Shown here: positions 34,336 to 45,168 of the stretch, in pieces
How positions within the stretch are numbered: the first letter of the stretch is position 1
Layout of the letters: each line of letters starts with the position of its first letter
From: Niastella soli
GTDB taxonomy: Bacteria; Bacteroidota; Bacteroidia; Chitinophagales; Chitinophagaceae
Direction: 5' to 3'
Assembly (NCBI RefSeq): GCF_017742245.1
Contig: NZ_JAGHKO010000001.1
Span: 711,061-775,060, forward strand
DNA: 64,000 nucleotides
Notes under the pieces: generated by a model
The model's database searches: none
Told to the model about the DNA's origin: nothing
The model's input: only the letters and a program-made list of their open reading frames with translations
Program-made: the position numbers and the translations under genes

Positions 34336-35814
34336 TCAATACCCTTCGTTTTGTGCCAGTACTTTTTTGCTTTTATCTACTTCCAGTTGTGGAATAGGAA
34401 AAATGTTCTTTTGAGCGCCAAAAGGCTGATCGGATAATTTCTTTTGCCCATCACTATCATACTTATTGGTCACAGTCGCTTTTATGCGCATCAGGTCCCA
34501 AAAGCGGTGGCCTTCAAAAGCCAGTTCGATGCGGCGTTCCCCTAAGATGGCAGCAATTAATGAGTCGTTATTATAAAAACTATTCACCGTATAAGATAAG
34601 GTAGTATCAGCTTTGGCGCGGTCCCTTACCACATTTAGCTTGGCAACAGCATCCCCATCAATTCCCGTAGCTGTACGGGCCTGGGCCTCGGCATAAGTCA
34701 ATAACACTTCCGGATACCTGATGATCGGCGCCCAGTCGGCCCGGGAATTGATATCAGGATATTTCGTGGTGAAGCTTAGGGTACTGTAGGTCCCCACTCC
34801 TGTTACGATCATGCTTCTTCTTTTATCACCCTTGCCAAAGTACCGATTGGTTACCGTATCGAGAAAGGTTGGGGAAACTGCCAGATCAGCCCTACCCAAC
34901 GCGTTATAATTCTGAGGCAGGGAATAATTAGTACTTGGGTTATCATTACTGTTATTTGGGATTGACCAAATGGTCTCTTTTGTCATATAATGCGTGGGGC
35001 CAAAGGCACCATCTACCGTGCTGTTCAACGCAAAGGTCCCATACATTCCGTTGATAACATCCAGCGCATATTTTTTTGCATTGGAATAATCACCTTTATA
35101 CAAATAAACCCGGGATAAAAAGGAAGCTGCAGCCGCTTTGGTACCACGGGTCTTATTATTGTAAACAGTATCTGTAACATTGGGATAACTTACAGGCAGA
35201 TCGGCCAACGCTGCTGTAAGGTCATCTATAATGGCCGTATATACGGCGCCTACACTTGCCCTTGGCTTATTGGCATCGGGATCGTTTGAAGTATAGCTCA
35301 CGGTTATTAATGGTATGCCCGGGTGCGACGCATCGAGGGTGAACCCATAAGGTTGTGCATAAAAATTAACCAGGTAGAAATTGGCCACCGCCCTAACAAA
35401 CTTACATTCTGCTATCAGTTCTTTGGCCTTAGTTGGGTTCAGCTTATCGCTATTGTCCATAATACCCGACAGGGTCCTGTTGGCTCTTCCTATTGCATCA
35501 TAACCTGCACTCCATACACTGGCAGCAAAAGCACTGTTTGACAACTGGCCAAAGTGATTTATATCGCCCGTAGTTTGCCCCCGGTCAATAATATCTTCTC
35601 CCATCGCATCAACATAAAGCAATGCCCGCCCGGCTAAAAATTGATAATTCTGTAAGCCATCATAACCGGCAATTGTAGCAGCCTCAATTTTTTCGGGTGT
35701 TGAAAAAGCAAGATCATTATAAAGTATGTCCTTCGGTTTAATATCGAGTACTTTCTTCTGACAGGAACTGTCTACAAGCACTATAACCAGGAGACTATAT
35801 ACTATATATCGCAT
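34336..35814 (-). CDS. SusD/RagB-family nutrient-binding lipoprotein (unit 3)
   Basis: Surface lipoprotein that forms the lid of a SusC channel and binds the substrate. The 492 residues begin with a lipoprotein signal (VDSSC, C18) and the usual KKVLDIKPKD start of the mature protein. The N-terminal SusD-like domain (helical TPR region) and the C-terminal RagB/SusD domain with APIIRYPEVLLTYAEAQAR and GERRIELAFEGHRFWDLMRI are typical. It follows its SusC partner by 39 bp. The substrate cannot be told from sequence. Confidence 0.93.
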   Translation of the reverse strand: MRYIVYSLLVIVLVDSSCQKKVLDIKPKDILYNDLAFSTPEKIEAATIAGYDGLQNYQFLAGRALLYVDAMGEDIIDRGQTTGDINHFGQLSNSAFAASVWSAGYDAIGRANRTLSGIMDNSDKLNPTKAKELIAECKFVRAVANFYLVNFYAQPYGFTLDASHPGIPLITVSYTSNDPDANKPRASVGAVYTAIIDDLTAALADLPVSYPNVTDTVYNNKTRGTKAAAASFLSRVYLYKGDYSNAKKYALDVINGMYGTFALNSTVDGAFGPTHYMTKETIWSIPNNSNDNPSTNYSLPQNYNALGRADLAVSPTFLDTVTNRYFGKGDKRRSMIVTGVGTYSTLSFTTKYPDINSRADWAPIIRYPEVLLTYAEAQARTATGIDGDAVAKLNVVRDRAKADTTLSYTVNSFYNNDSLIAAILGERRIELAFEGHRFWDLMRIKATVTNKYDSDGQKKLSDQPFGAQKNIFPIPQLEVDKSKKVLAQNEGY

Positions 35815-35853
35815 AAAATATTTTAAATTTTAGTCTTTAATTCAATTCGGCAC

Positions 35854-38800
35854 TTATAAACCCAGGTTAACACCCATGGTATAGGTGCGGGAAAAATAAG
35901 GTCTGAATTTATCGATCCCCAATCCAATGTTGGTTTCCCCTACATAATTTGCTTCGGGGTCAATGCCGGTATAGCCGGTGAATGTGTACAGGTTACTACC
36001 CTGTACATAGAACCGTAACCTGTTTACCTTTATACGTTCGCTAATGGCCCTGGGAATGGTGTAACCTATCTGCACATTACGGACCCGCAGAAAATCGCCT
36101 TTTTCCAACCAGCGTGTCGATGCATTTTTCGTCCAGAAGTTATCGCTCCAGTATAGGCGGGGCACATCGGTGTTATCGCCGGCTTTTGTCCAGGCATGCT
36201 GTATATCAACCAATTTATTCTTTGAATTATCAAATGCCATCAGGTTCGCCCTGGTTTGATTGTAGATATAAAATCCAAGCGCATATTGCAGATCGACGCT
36301 TGCATCAAAACCGAGGTATTTGAAAGTTTGACTAATACCTCCATAGAGCTTTGGATAGGGCGATTTATTTGTTAATACCCTGTCTGAAGCAGTTATCCCT
36401 GAAGTTTTGCTGCCATCGGCAACCAGGGTCCAGGGCATAGCTGCGTTTGCCTTATCAAATTGTTTTTGATTGCCATTTACATCCCAAAAAGTAGGCAGGC
36501 CATTCAGCGGGTTTACCCCGGCCCATCGGATGAGATAAAATACCCCTAATGGCTGTCCAGGCCGGGCAATGGAATAAGTAGCATTCGGATCATTATTATC
36601 ATACAGATCGTCGCCAAACAGATTGGTGGCAATCACTTTGGTTTTGTTCCAGGCCATATTGAAATTAATATCCCAGGCAAAATTCCTCCCATGCCATACC
36701 GGGGTAGCCACGGACAATTCAATACCACGGCTTTGCAATTCACCAACATTTTCGGTAATAGTATTGTCAGGGAAACCAAGCGTTGCCAGCACCGGGTTCC
36801 TTAGTATCAGGTCAAGGGTCTTTCGGTTATAATAGTCAAGTGTAAAGCTGGTATTCTTCCACAACAGCGCATCAATACCGGCATCAAATTGTACATGCCG
36901 TTCCCAGCCTAAGGCAGAATTCCCCGGGTTAGTTAATGAAAGAACCGGAATGTCGGCATAGGTGTCCGGTTCAATGGTACTAAGTGCAGGGAAATAACCA
37001 ATATTTGAGTTGCCTGTTACCCCATAGCTGGCTCTCAGTTTCAGATCGTTCACAAAAACATAGGGGCGCATAAAATCTTCTTCGGTTACCCGCCAGGCCA
37101 CCGAACCAGAAGGAAAGTACCCCCATCTTTTATCTTTGCCAAAGCGGCTATCGGCATCTGTTCTGAAATTAAATGTAGCCAGGTATTTTTTTCTAAAGCC
37201 GTAATTGACCCAGCCAAAATAAGAAGCCAGCCCATCGTCAATGCCATCTATTCCATCATAGGCCAGCACATCCTGGTAATTGGCGGTATTTATTATCAAC
37301 AGGTCAGGATTAAAAATTCCATATCCTGAATTGTAGGAGAATTTAGCAGTACGGCGGGTGTACTCTGTACCAGCCAGTACATTCAATTCATGATCGGCGC
37401 CTATTTGCCGGTTATAATTTAATGTATTGAACCAACTCCAGGTATTTTTTTCATTATAGTTGGTTTGTCGTACTCCGCCGGGCCCAGCCCCATCTCCAAT
37501 ATCTTTATTCCAGTAGGCATCAATATAAGCGCTTGAATAATCAACGTTCACCTGGCTTTTCAATTTAAGCCCTTTTATCAGTTGCAGCTCGCCAAAAGCA
37601 CTTCCAATAAAACGGTGCGCATCACGGTCTTCATAATTCATTTGGGTCACCGCTACAGGGTTTGGTGTAAAGTATCCTGACAGGTTTTTATTTCCACCCA
37701 GCCCTGTATAATAGTTTCCATCGGGGCTATAAACAGGAATGTTTGGCAATGCAGTTAATGGCGCACTCGGCACTCCCGAAAAAGCAGTGCCTACTCCAGA
37801 GCCTAAGTTATTCATCCTGGTACGTGAATACTGCGTGTTAACGCCAAACTGCAACCAGTCGGTAACCTTTGAGGTCATATTCAGACGGGCTGATCCTCTT
37901 TTTTGTAAGGTGGGTTTAAGGTAGCCCTGGTTTTCATTGTAGTTTAAGGAAGCAAAATAAGTGGAGCTTGCAGAGCCTCCGCTTATAGCCACATTATGGT
38001 TTTGTACCAGCCCTTTATGGAAGAGTTCATCCTGCCAGTTGGTATTGATTGTATCAGCTTTTCCATCATTATCTATATCGCCATAAAAGGCGCTGGCCGG
38101 CAATCCTGCATTGCTTTTTAATTTATTAATGGTAGCCATGTAGTCAGGCGCATTCAATACCTGTAGTTGTCGGGTGGGTTCATTAAACCCAATATAATTA
38201 TCGTAGTTCAGGCTGGTGGTACCGGCTTTTCCTTTTTTAGTGGTAATAAGCAATACTCCTGCAGATCCGCGTGACCCATAAATAGCTGCGGCTGAAGCAT
38301 CCTTCAGCACTTCAATATTTTCAATGTCACTCGGGTTTAATTCTGCCAGCGCATTGAACTTACCATATATCTCGTGCTGGTTCCCTTGCGTTACCGGTAC
38401 ACCATCCAGTACGATCAGCGGGTAACCACCCATTGATACCGAAGCGCCGCCCCTTACCCGAATGATCACATCGTCGCCAACCAGCCCCGAAGAGGTATTA
38501 ACCAGTACACCGGCCGCCTTGCCTGTGAGTGCCTGGTCAAAGCTGGCAACCGGTTTGTTCGACAGCGCTTCGCCACTCACTTTGCTCACAGAACCAGTAA
38601 GCGAACGCCTGGCAATGGTATTATAACCTACTACAACCACTTCATCCATCGATACCTCCTGTGGTCTTAATACCAGGTTATAAACTGTAAGGCCGCCGAT
38701 CTGTATTTCTTCCGGCTGCATATCAATGGAAGAAATAACAAGGGTTTTGGCTCCTACCGGAACATTCAATGAGTATGAACCATCCGTATTCGTAATGGTA

Positions 38801-38952
38801 CCCACCCTGGTCCCTTTAACGATGACTGAAGCATTGGCTAGGGGTTTGCCATTGTCGTCGATTACCTTTCCGGTAAGGGTACGCGTTTGGGCAATGAGGT
38901 CCCCGGACAGGAGCAATAAACTGCACCATAGAGACATAAGGAGCTTTCTCAT
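35854..38952 (-). CDS. SusC/RagA-family TonB-linked outer-membrane protein (unit 3)
   Basis: TonB-dependent channel that imports glycans or peptides together with SusD. The 1032 residues comprise a signal peptide (to about IAQ), a carboxypeptidase-D-like regulatory domain (TLTGKVIDDNGKPLANASV through about residue 100), a TonB box (DEVVVVGYN), the plug (IRVRGGASVSMGGYPLIVLDGVP; NIEVLKDASAAAIYGSRGSAGVLLITTKKG) and the barrel ending TMGVNLGL. It resembles the SusC of unit 1 more than that of unit 2 in plug sequence. Confidence 0.95.
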   Translation of the reverse strand: MRKLLMSLWCSLLLLSGDLIAQTRTLTGKVIDDNGKPLANASVIVKGTRVGTITNTDGSYSLNVPVGAKTLVISSIDMQPEEIQIGGLTVYNLVLRPQEVSMDEVVVVGYNTIARRSLTGSVSKVSGEALSNKPVASFDQALTGKAAGVLVNTSSGLVGDDVIIRVRGGASVSMGGYPLIVLDGVPVTQGNQHEIYGKFNALAELNPSDIENIEVLKDASAAAIYGSRGSAGVLLITTKKGKAGTTSLNYDNYIGFNEPTRQLQVLNAPDYMATINKLKSNAGLPASAFYGDIDNDGKADTINTNWQDELFHKGLVQNHNVAISGGSASSTYFASLNYNENQGYLKPTLQKRGSARLNMTSKVTDWLQFGVNTQYSRTRMNNLGSGVGTAFSGVPSAPLTALPNIPVYSPDGNYYTGLGGNKNLSGYFTPNPVAVTQMNYEDRDAHRFIGSAFGELQLIKGLKLKSQVNVDYSSAYIDAYWNKDIGDGAGPGGVRQTNYNEKNTWSWFNTLNYNRQIGADHELNVLAGTEYTRRTAKFSYNSGYGIFNPDLLIINTANYQDVLAYDGIDGIDDGLASYFGWVNYGFRKKYLATFNFRTDADSRFGKDKRWGYFPSGSVAWRVTEEDFMRPYVFVNDLKLRASYGVTGNSNIGYFPALSTIEPDTYADIPVLSLTNPGNSALGWERHVQFDAGIDALLWKNTSFTLDYYNRKTLDLILRNPVLATLGFPDNTITENVGELQSRGIELSVATPVWHGRNFAWDINFNMAWNKTKVIATNLFGDDLYDNNDPNATYSIARPGQPLGVFYLIRWAGVNPLNGLPTFWDVNGNQKQFDKANAAMPWTLVADGSKTSGITASDRVLTNKSPYPKLYGGISQTFKYLGFDASVDLQYALGFYIYNQTRANLMAFDNSKNKLVDIQHAWTKAGDNTDVPRLYWSDNFWTKNASTRWLEKGDFLRVRNVQIGYTIPRAISERIKVNRLRFYVQGSNLYTFTGYTGIDPEANYVGETNIGLGIDKFRPYFSRTYTMGVNLGL

Positions 38953-39268
38953 CGGAGTTGCTATTTATATTAGGTTATAACAGTGAATAACCAGGACTAA
39001 AGGGGGAATCAAACCACAGCTCACAACGATTACGGTCAATTATACACGATATTGCACAGGCCCGACAGATATACCAGATCATATTATATTTCCGATCACA
39101 AGAACTTAAAAAGATACTAACGGTTTATCAGGACGTTCTCAGTATTGCCAGATTGATCTTTCATTCAACTTATTGATCAAAAACAATTGCTTAATTAGGG
39201 GAAGGAGGGAAATAAAATAAAAAAGCCCCGACGGTTACCGTCGGGGCAAGTATGTACTAAATACGACA
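38953..39268. other. spacer between SusC/D units 2 and 3
   Basis: 316 bp containing the terminator of unit 2 (39214-39247) and presumably the promoter and leader of unit 3. No full TAnnTTTG box was found upstream of 38952. Confidence 0.5.
39214..39247 (-). terminator. terminator of SusC/D unit 2
   Basis: A perfect stem GCCCCGACGG / CCGTCGGGGC with a 3-nt loop (39225-39247), followed on the minus strand by a run of T. Confidence 0.9.
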
Positions 39269-39769
39269 TTAAATTTTTGGCAATACATATACCCGCACAG
39301 GCATAGTCACCAGTTGGCTACCATCATTCAATTTTACCGAAAAATAAAACTTGTTAGCCAGTTCAGTATTTGCTTTCACTGAGGTTGTTTTTGTGAAGGC
39401 AAAATACTCTTTTAGCGTAGTTTTATAGGTAACGCTTGTGCCAGTCGCCGGAATAGGTGTTCCCACATACCAGCCTGATATATCATTGGATTGTATTTTA
39501 GTATACGAAGTACCGGAAGCTATTTTGCTTATTTCCGTTATTGTTTTCCCGCTTGAGGCCGGAATTGACAATTCGATCTGGATTATACTGTCATTTAGTG
39601 AACAGTAAACGGTAGGATCGGGCCGGAATTCTTTGGCATTGGGAAATGTAACAGACACCTCGGGCCGTGCATCCATAAGCGGATCGGTTTCCTGTTTAGC
39701 ACAACCATTGAGTGCGAGTGCAACGGCGGCTGATAAACCAAGTACTGCTGTATATATTCTGAATTTCAT
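39269..39769 (-). CDS. small lipoprotein linked to SusC/D unit 2
   Basis: A 166-residue lipoprotein (LNGC, C23) with a beta-rich, immunoglobulin-like composition and a hydrophobic last strand (VTMPVRVYVLPKI). No family is recognised with confidence; it resembles the DUF-type accessory lipoproteins that follow SusD-like_2 genes and that may sit beside the channel to bind substrate. It lies 30 bp downstream of the SusD gene and ends at the unit terminator, so it is part of the unit. Confidence 0.75.
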   Translation of the reverse strand: MKFRIYTAVLGLSAAVALALNGCAKQETDPLMDARPEVSVTFPNAKEFRPDPTVYCSLNDSIIQIELSIPASSGKTITEISKIASGTSYTKIQSNDISGWYVGTPIPATGTSVTYKTTLKEYFAFTKTTSVKANTELANKFYFSVKLNDGSQLVTMPVRVYVLPKI

Positions 39770-39799
39770 GTTATTAATTATTTAAAGGAACATTAATGA

Positions 39800-41245
39800 T
39801 TATCTGGCCCACCACATTTTTACAGTAGTTCTTGTAATTGGGTTGGGGCAATTGGAATTCCTTTGTAACTCACCATTAGGATATGTTAACCTGGTGGGAA
39901 TTGTATTCGGATCGTGTCCGGCAGCATTTCTTGCCAATGCCAGCTTGGGGTAACCCGTTCTGCGGAAGTCATTAAATGCTTCTATGCCATTACCTACCCA
40001 TGAGATATATTTCTGGGTGATGATCTGCTCAAGCTGTTGTTCCTGAGTTCCCGCCAGGGTTACAACTGTAGGGTTGGTAGCAAAGTAAAGATCGATTGAA
40101 TCTTTAGTGATACCCACTTTTGACATGTTCGCTCTGATACCAGCCTGATAATAAGTATTGGCATTACCAGCAGTACCCAGCATCAATGCAGATTCAGCCA
40201 GAATGAAATTCACCTGAGCATAGGTGACTAAATAAGCAGGGGCTTCGCCAGCGGCGCCAGTTAGGAAAAGCGCATATTTACTTCTTGCATTCTCACTGGG
40301 CGATGAAACGGTATTACCGTTATCATAGGACACAAACTGACCTCCTGGTTTTGTAAAGAATTTACTTAACCGTACTGAATCATTCAATTTTGTTTCCATG
40401 TCGAGGAAACGCGTGCTCAATATCTGGTCTGTTTTGCGGTTTACCCAATTGAAGCTATAAAGTGGGTTCTGGTTACCTGTGCCGCCAAAAGGTACCTGAA
40501 AGTCAAGGCTGTTCGAATTAATATAATTATTAGCGGTCAATACAGCATCGATGGTTGATTTGGCCAGTGCAGGATTCTTGAAAGCAATGGTGTTGGCAAA
40601 TTTCAACAACAGGGTATTACCCATTCTTTTCCATTTAGCCATGTCGCCACCATATACTATATCATCAGTCTTGGGTTTTAAGATGCTGGTTTTATCCAGA
40701 TCAGCCATTCCCTCTTTTACCAGATCAAATAAGCTCTTAATACCATCGGCTGAATTACCCTGGTAAATATCCTGTTGCTTATCAAAGCGTGGGTTAAGAT
40801 AATCTAATCCAAACCCTGCCTGTGAATAAGGCACATCACCCCACAGATCAGTGATCATTGAAAATGCATAGGCCATTTCGAGTTTTGCAACGCCTGCATA
40901 TTGTGGATTGGTTTCCTGGTTTTCCTTGATCAGTTTTACCAGGTTGTTGATGACACCATTATAAAGCTCCAGATTCCACTGATTATCGAAATAACCTTCG
41001 AGTTTGTAGGTATCGTAATCCACAGACTGGGTACCTGTGCCTGCAAGATGTTGTATAATTACAGAAGTGGCCCTGTCAAGATCATTCGTATTGGCAAAAG
41101 CGATACCAATGGTAGTTTCCGGCAATAATACGCTTGGTGGAACTTTTTCCGGGTTATTTGGACTTTTATTTACATCCAGGAATTTTTTACAAGCCGAAGC
41201 AGAAAATAAAACCGGTATTATCAGAAATAGAATTAGTTTTCTCAT
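39800..41245 (-). CDS. SusD-like_2 family lipoprotein (unit 2)
   Basis: A 481-residue lipoprotein (SASAC, C19) with the mature start KKFLDVNKSPNNPEKVPPS, a mark of the SusD-like_2 subfamily (DVNxxPNxP). Recognisable later blocks are AKLEMAYAFSMITDLWGDVPYSQA and EQQLEQIITQKYISWVGNGIEAFNDFRRTGYP. It lies 17 bp downstream of its SusC. This subfamily is often associated with small peptide or oligosaccharide uptake, but the substrate is not predictable here. Confidence 0.93.
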   Translation of the reverse strand: MRKLILFLIIPVLFSASACKKFLDVNKSPNNPEKVPPSVLLPETTIGIAFANTNDLDRATSVIIQHLAGTGTQSVDYDTYKLEGYFDNQWNLELYNGVINNLVKLIKENQETNPQYAGVAKLEMAYAFSMITDLWGDVPYSQAGFGLDYLNPRFDKQQDIYQGNSADGIKSLFDLVKEGMADLDKTSILKPKTDDIVYGGDMAKWKRMGNTLLLKFANTIAFKNPALAKSTIDAVLTANNYINSNSLDFQVPFGGTGNQNPLYSFNWVNRKTDQILSTRFLDMETKLNDSVRLSKFFTKPGGQFVSYDNGNTVSSPSENARSKYALFLTGAAGEAPAYLVTYAQVNFILAESALMLGTAGNANTYYQAGIRANMSKVGITKDSIDLYFATNPTVVTLAGTQEQQLEQIITQKYISWVGNGIEAFNDFRRTGYPKLALARNAAGHDPNTIPTRLTYPNGELQRNSNCPNPITRTTVKMWWAR

Positions 41246-41262
41246 ACTTGAAATTTTACAAA

Positions 41263-44200
41263 TTATAAGGACACTTTCAAACCAGCACCAACTGTTCTTG
41301 CGTTGGGCACACTTTGCAGATCAAGACCACGGATATTACCTGCACCTTGCGTATTCAACTGCGGATCAAAGAATGCATTAGGCGCAATATAGAATACGTT
41401 GTTTGCAAATACACCAATCCGGGCGCTTTGGATCTTCAATTTATCCATCAATGAATGAGGCAGATCATAGCCAATTGAGATATCACGCATTCTGAAAGTG
41501 GTGGCATCATATACGTTGAACTCACTTTGCAATCCACCAAGCACACCCCAATACGTTTGCGCAGGGATCTGGATGGTGTTGGCAATATAAGTACCCTTGT
41601 TATTAGGATCTTCTACTACACCAGGCAGAATATGTGGTTGGTCTCTGTCAACAGCTGTTTCTTTTAACATACCACGACCTTTGTAAGTAGCTGCGGTGAA
41701 CGATAATACCTGACCGCCTTTGATGAAATCAAATGTAAAAGAAAGAGAAAAGCTCTTTACTTTCAGGGTGTTGGTAAAGCCCAGTTGGTAATCAGGGTTG
41801 GGATTAGCCAATACCTGGTTAGCCACAGTTGAAAGGTATGTACCTGTACCAGGGTTGATGATACGGTCGCCAGCAGGCGTTTTGGTGATCAAACCACCCA
41901 CAATAACACCATAAGGTGATCCTTCCTGAATGGTAGGAATAGAACCGGTAAAGGCACTTCCTGGGATAGCGAAACTGGTAATGCCCGGAGCAATTGAAAC
42001 CACTTTGTTTCTGATACGGGTGAAGTTTCCTGATACTTCCCAACGAAGGTCGCGGTTATTTATCGCTGTTACGGTTAATAAGGCTTCAATCCCTTTGTTG
42101 GTCATTTTACCAACGTTTGAGGTAACACTGCTGTAACCGGTAGATGGCGCCAGACCTACGTCGATGATCTGGTTCTTACTTACCTGGTCAAAATAAGCTA
42201 CGTCAACGGTAACACGATTTCTAAACAAAGAAGCATTCAAACCAACTTCATATGAAGTGGTGAACTCGGGCTTCAGTGGTTGGTTAGGTCCCAGACGGGT
42301 GCTTGCACCAAAACCAGCTACAGTAACTGGTGAAGGTGTACCGGCTGGTGTATAAGTTAATGGGAAATCAAATTGAGCTACGTTGTTACCATATGATCCT
42401 TTTGTGTATACACCAGTTAACAGGTAAGGAGGTGCATCACGACCTACAGTAGCAGCGCTCACCCGCACTTTACCATAATTGAGTACGTCTGATTGTAATT
42501 GAAACGCATCAGTAAATACGAGGCCTGCACTCACAGAAGGATAGAAGTAAAGGTTCTTGCCTTTAGGCAGGGTTGATGATTGATCGGCCCGGCCTGTCAA
42601 CTCAAGGAACAAATAGTTATTATAATCGAATGAGGCCTGTGCATAATAACCAACCAACCGTTGCAGGGTGCTGGTTTCCTGAGATCCTACGGTATACACC
42701 AGGGCGCTGCTGATATTGGTAAAGTCTGGGATAACAACGTTATTACCTTGCAGTTGCACGCTTTGGAATCTGCGCTGGTTGATGTTATTACCCAATAAAC
42801 CAGATACGTTCAAGCCTTTTATGATGTCGTTCTTTTTGGCAGTGATGATCAGGTCGCCATTCACTTCGCTGCGGGTAATGGGGTTATCGAGTGTTAAACC
42901 CTGTGGCACACGGCCTGAATTCACGGCGAAGATCTGTTTACGACGATCAGTGTATGCATCAACCCCTAAGCGGTAACTAACATTCAACCAGGATGTGATG
43001 TCGTAACCCAGGTTGGCAATACCGATCAAACGGTAAAGATTGCTCTTTATAGGATTTTCATACACACCAAAGTATGGGTTCTCAGTTCCTGATACAGCAT
43101 AGTTGTTGGTGCCATCAAGATTTTTCCAACTTTTATCGCGTTTATATGCCTGCAGATCAACACTACGAGGTACCCCTTGTACAACCGCCAAAGCACTTTG
43201 ACCATTTCCACCTAACACCCCATCTTGCAAAGTATTGGTAAAGGTAACAGAACCACCCAGTTTAATTTTATCGCGCAATACAGTATTGCCACCAAATTTC
43301 ACTGAAGCTCTTTTCACACCAGTGTTCGGCATAATACCTTTTTGGTACAGGTAACCGGCAGAAAAAGAAAAGTTCTGTTTGGTATCTCCACTGTTTATAG
43401 AAATGTTGTTATCAGAAAGAATTCCGGTTTCGAAGAAATTCTTGATGTTATTAGCATAAGGGTTGTAAGGGATCGAGTCGCCACTGGCCAGGAGCAAGCC
43501 ATTGGCAATGGTTGCTTTAGAACCAAATTTTGGACCCCATGAGTTACCAGTGCTGTTTACGTATGCACCGTTGGTACCCTGTCCATATTCATTTTGCAGT
43601 TTGGGTAAACCGGTAGCGCGTTGAAAGCTTTCATTAGAAGAAACAACGATCTCGGCCCGGCCTTTTTGTCCACTGCCTTTTTTAGTAGTAATGATGATAG
43701 CACCGGCTGCAGCCCGTGAACCATATAAAACAGAAGCAGCGGGTCCTTTCAGGATATTGATAGACTCGATGTTGTTCATATCGAGGTCCAGTGCCCGGTT
43801 TGGTGGCTGGTTATCACCCAGTGTACCATTGGGACCACCATTGGTTCTATCAACATCATTACTGATGGGAATACCGTCAATAACGAATAAAGGCTGGTTA
43901 TTTCCGGTAAAGGAAGAGATACCACGGATGTTTATATTTACTGAAGCACCGGCACCACCACTGGCGTTGGTTATGTTTACACCGGCAACTTTACCTTGTA
44001 AAGCGTTTGCGATGTTTACCTGTCCGCGATCGTTGAACTGATCGGCTTTCAGGTTCTGAGTAGCATAACCCAGTGAGCGTTTGTCGCGAGAGATACCCAG
44101 TGAAGTAACTACTACTTCCTGTAAAGTACTTTGTTTGTGGGTCATCGCAATCAGTATCGATGTTTTGTCGCCGATTGCAATTTCCTGTTCGTCCAGGCCC

Positions 44201-44424
44201 ACAGCTGATATAGTGAGTGTTTTTGAATTGGAAGGGACAGTAAGGGAATAAGATCCATCTTCTTTTGAGGTTGTTCCCAACGAGGTTCCTTTTACAGTAA
44301 CCGAAGCATTGGGAACCGGGTTTCCACTTTCATCAGTTACCTTCCCGGTAATTGTTTTGGATTGGGCAAGTAGTTGTCCATACAGGAGTAACATGCCGCA
44401 TAGTAGCATTAGAATTTTTCTCAT
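41263..44424 (-). CDS. SusC/RagA-family TonB-linked outer-membrane protein (unit 2)
   Basis: A 1053-residue TonB-dependent channel with signal peptide, regulatory domain (TITGKVTDESGNPVPNASV), TonB box (LQEVVVTSLG) and the sequence SRDKRSLGYATQNLKADQF that is typical of SusC partners of SusD-like_2 proteins. The plug shows NINIRGISSFTGNNQPLFVIDGIP and SINILKGPAASVLYGSRAAAGAIIITTKKG. The barrel ends TVGAGLKVSL. It starts a three-gene unit (SusC, SusD-like_2, small lipoprotein). Confidence 0.95.
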   Translation of the reverse strand: MRKILMLLCGMLLLYGQLLAQSKTITGKVTDESGNPVPNASVTVKGTSLGTTSKEDGSYSLTVPSNSKTLTISAVGLDEQEIAIGDKTSILIAMTHKQSTLQEVVVTSLGISRDKRSLGYATQNLKADQFNDRGQVNIANALQGKVAGVNITNASGGAGASVNINIRGISSFTGNNQPLFVIDGIPISNDVDRTNGGPNGTLGDNQPPNRALDLDMNNIESINILKGPAASVLYGSRAAAGAIIITTKKGSGQKGRAEIVVSSNESFQRATGLPKLQNEYGQGTNGAYVNSTGNSWGPKFGSKATIANGLLLASGDSIPYNPYANNIKNFFETGILSDNNISINSGDTKQNFSFSAGYLYQKGIMPNTGVKRASVKFGGNTVLRDKIKLGGSVTFTNTLQDGVLGGNGQSALAVVQGVPRSVDLQAYKRDKSWKNLDGTNNYAVSGTENPYFGVYENPIKSNLYRLIGIANLGYDITSWLNVSYRLGVDAYTDRRKQIFAVNSGRVPQGLTLDNPITRSEVNGDLIITAKKNDIIKGLNVSGLLGNNINQRRFQSVQLQGNNVVIPDFTNISSALVYTVGSQETSTLQRLVGYYAQASFDYNNYLFLELTGRADQSSTLPKGKNLYFYPSVSAGLVFTDAFQLQSDVLNYGKVRVSAATVGRDAPPYLLTGVYTKGSYGNNVAQFDFPLTYTPAGTPSPVTVAGFGASTRLGPNQPLKPEFTTSYEVGLNASLFRNRVTVDVAYFDQVSKNQIIDVGLAPSTGYSSVTSNVGKMTNKGIEALLTVTAINNRDLRWEVSGNFTRIRNKVVSIAPGITSFAIPGSAFTGSIPTIQEGSPYGVIVGGLITKTPAGDRIINPGTGTYLSTVANQVLANPNPDYQLGFTNTLKVKSFSLSFTFDFIKGGQVLSFTAATYKGRGMLKETAVDRDQPHILPGVVEDPNNKGTYIANTIQIPAQTYWGVLGGLQSEFNVYDATTFRMRDISIGYDLPHSLMDKLKIQSARIGVFANNVFYIAPNAFFDPQLNTQGAGNIRGLDLQSVPNARTVGAGLKVSL

Positions 44425-45168
44425 CTCAATTTTTTTTTGGTTGTCTAGTGAATAGGACTTCGGTATTAATGGCTGCGGATTTAACTGGAAAAGGTTTACA
44501 TAAAAAACAGACTTATATGAAATAGGTCACAAAAGGGAAGAATGCTGTATTTACCTTTCTAAAAGATTAGATCTCAGCAGGAGCAAAAAAATTTGAACCT
44601 ACTGCGGTTTGCGTGTAAGACAGTTTCAACAGCCTTTCTGATCTATTTCTGATTTAAACTTAATTGTTGATAACCATGCGTTTTAAAACGGTAGTGCTAT
44701 ATATGACCTCAATGCCGCTGGCTACAGGTGAATGCACCGGAAACGGCATCATGTAGTGCTAATCGTTTAAGAATACTTGCGTTTAGAGTGAAGCGTACGG
44801 AAGCTGTGAGAAGGGGGGTACATAGTAACTTTCTCATATATGGTCGGTTTTATAGACTATAGTTTGGTTGTTTTTCGTGACTCAGGCCTGTGTATACAAT
44901 CAGGACATAAAATAATAATAAGTGCTGCTTTTTTTCTAATGAATTCATTAACTACTTATCATGTATTCAAATTTTCGCACACAGATACTATTTAATCATC
45001 ATATTACCTAATTTGGGCCAATTTGAATGCAAATAAAACTCAATTTGAGTTTACTTGTGCATTTTCCACATAAAAGCGGCGTGAATATACCCAAAAAAAC
45101 GAGGCTGCTCCGTTTTTTGGAGCAGCCTCGGGTTGCTAGTAAGACCGTTTTAGACTTATTAAGGTTTT
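44425..45168. other. 744-bp spacer between SusC/D units 1 and 2
   Basis: Contains the terminator of unit 1 (45093-45130). The remaining 660 bp are AT-rich and hold no gene, no clear array and no full promoter match, although the promoter and a long leader of the unit 2 SusC must lie here. Confidence 0.5.
45093..45130 (-). terminator. terminator of SusC/D unit 1
   Basis: A perfect 12-bp stem, CGAGGCTGCTCC with GGAGCAGCCTCG, loop of 7 nt, followed by seven T on the minus strand. Confidence 0.92.
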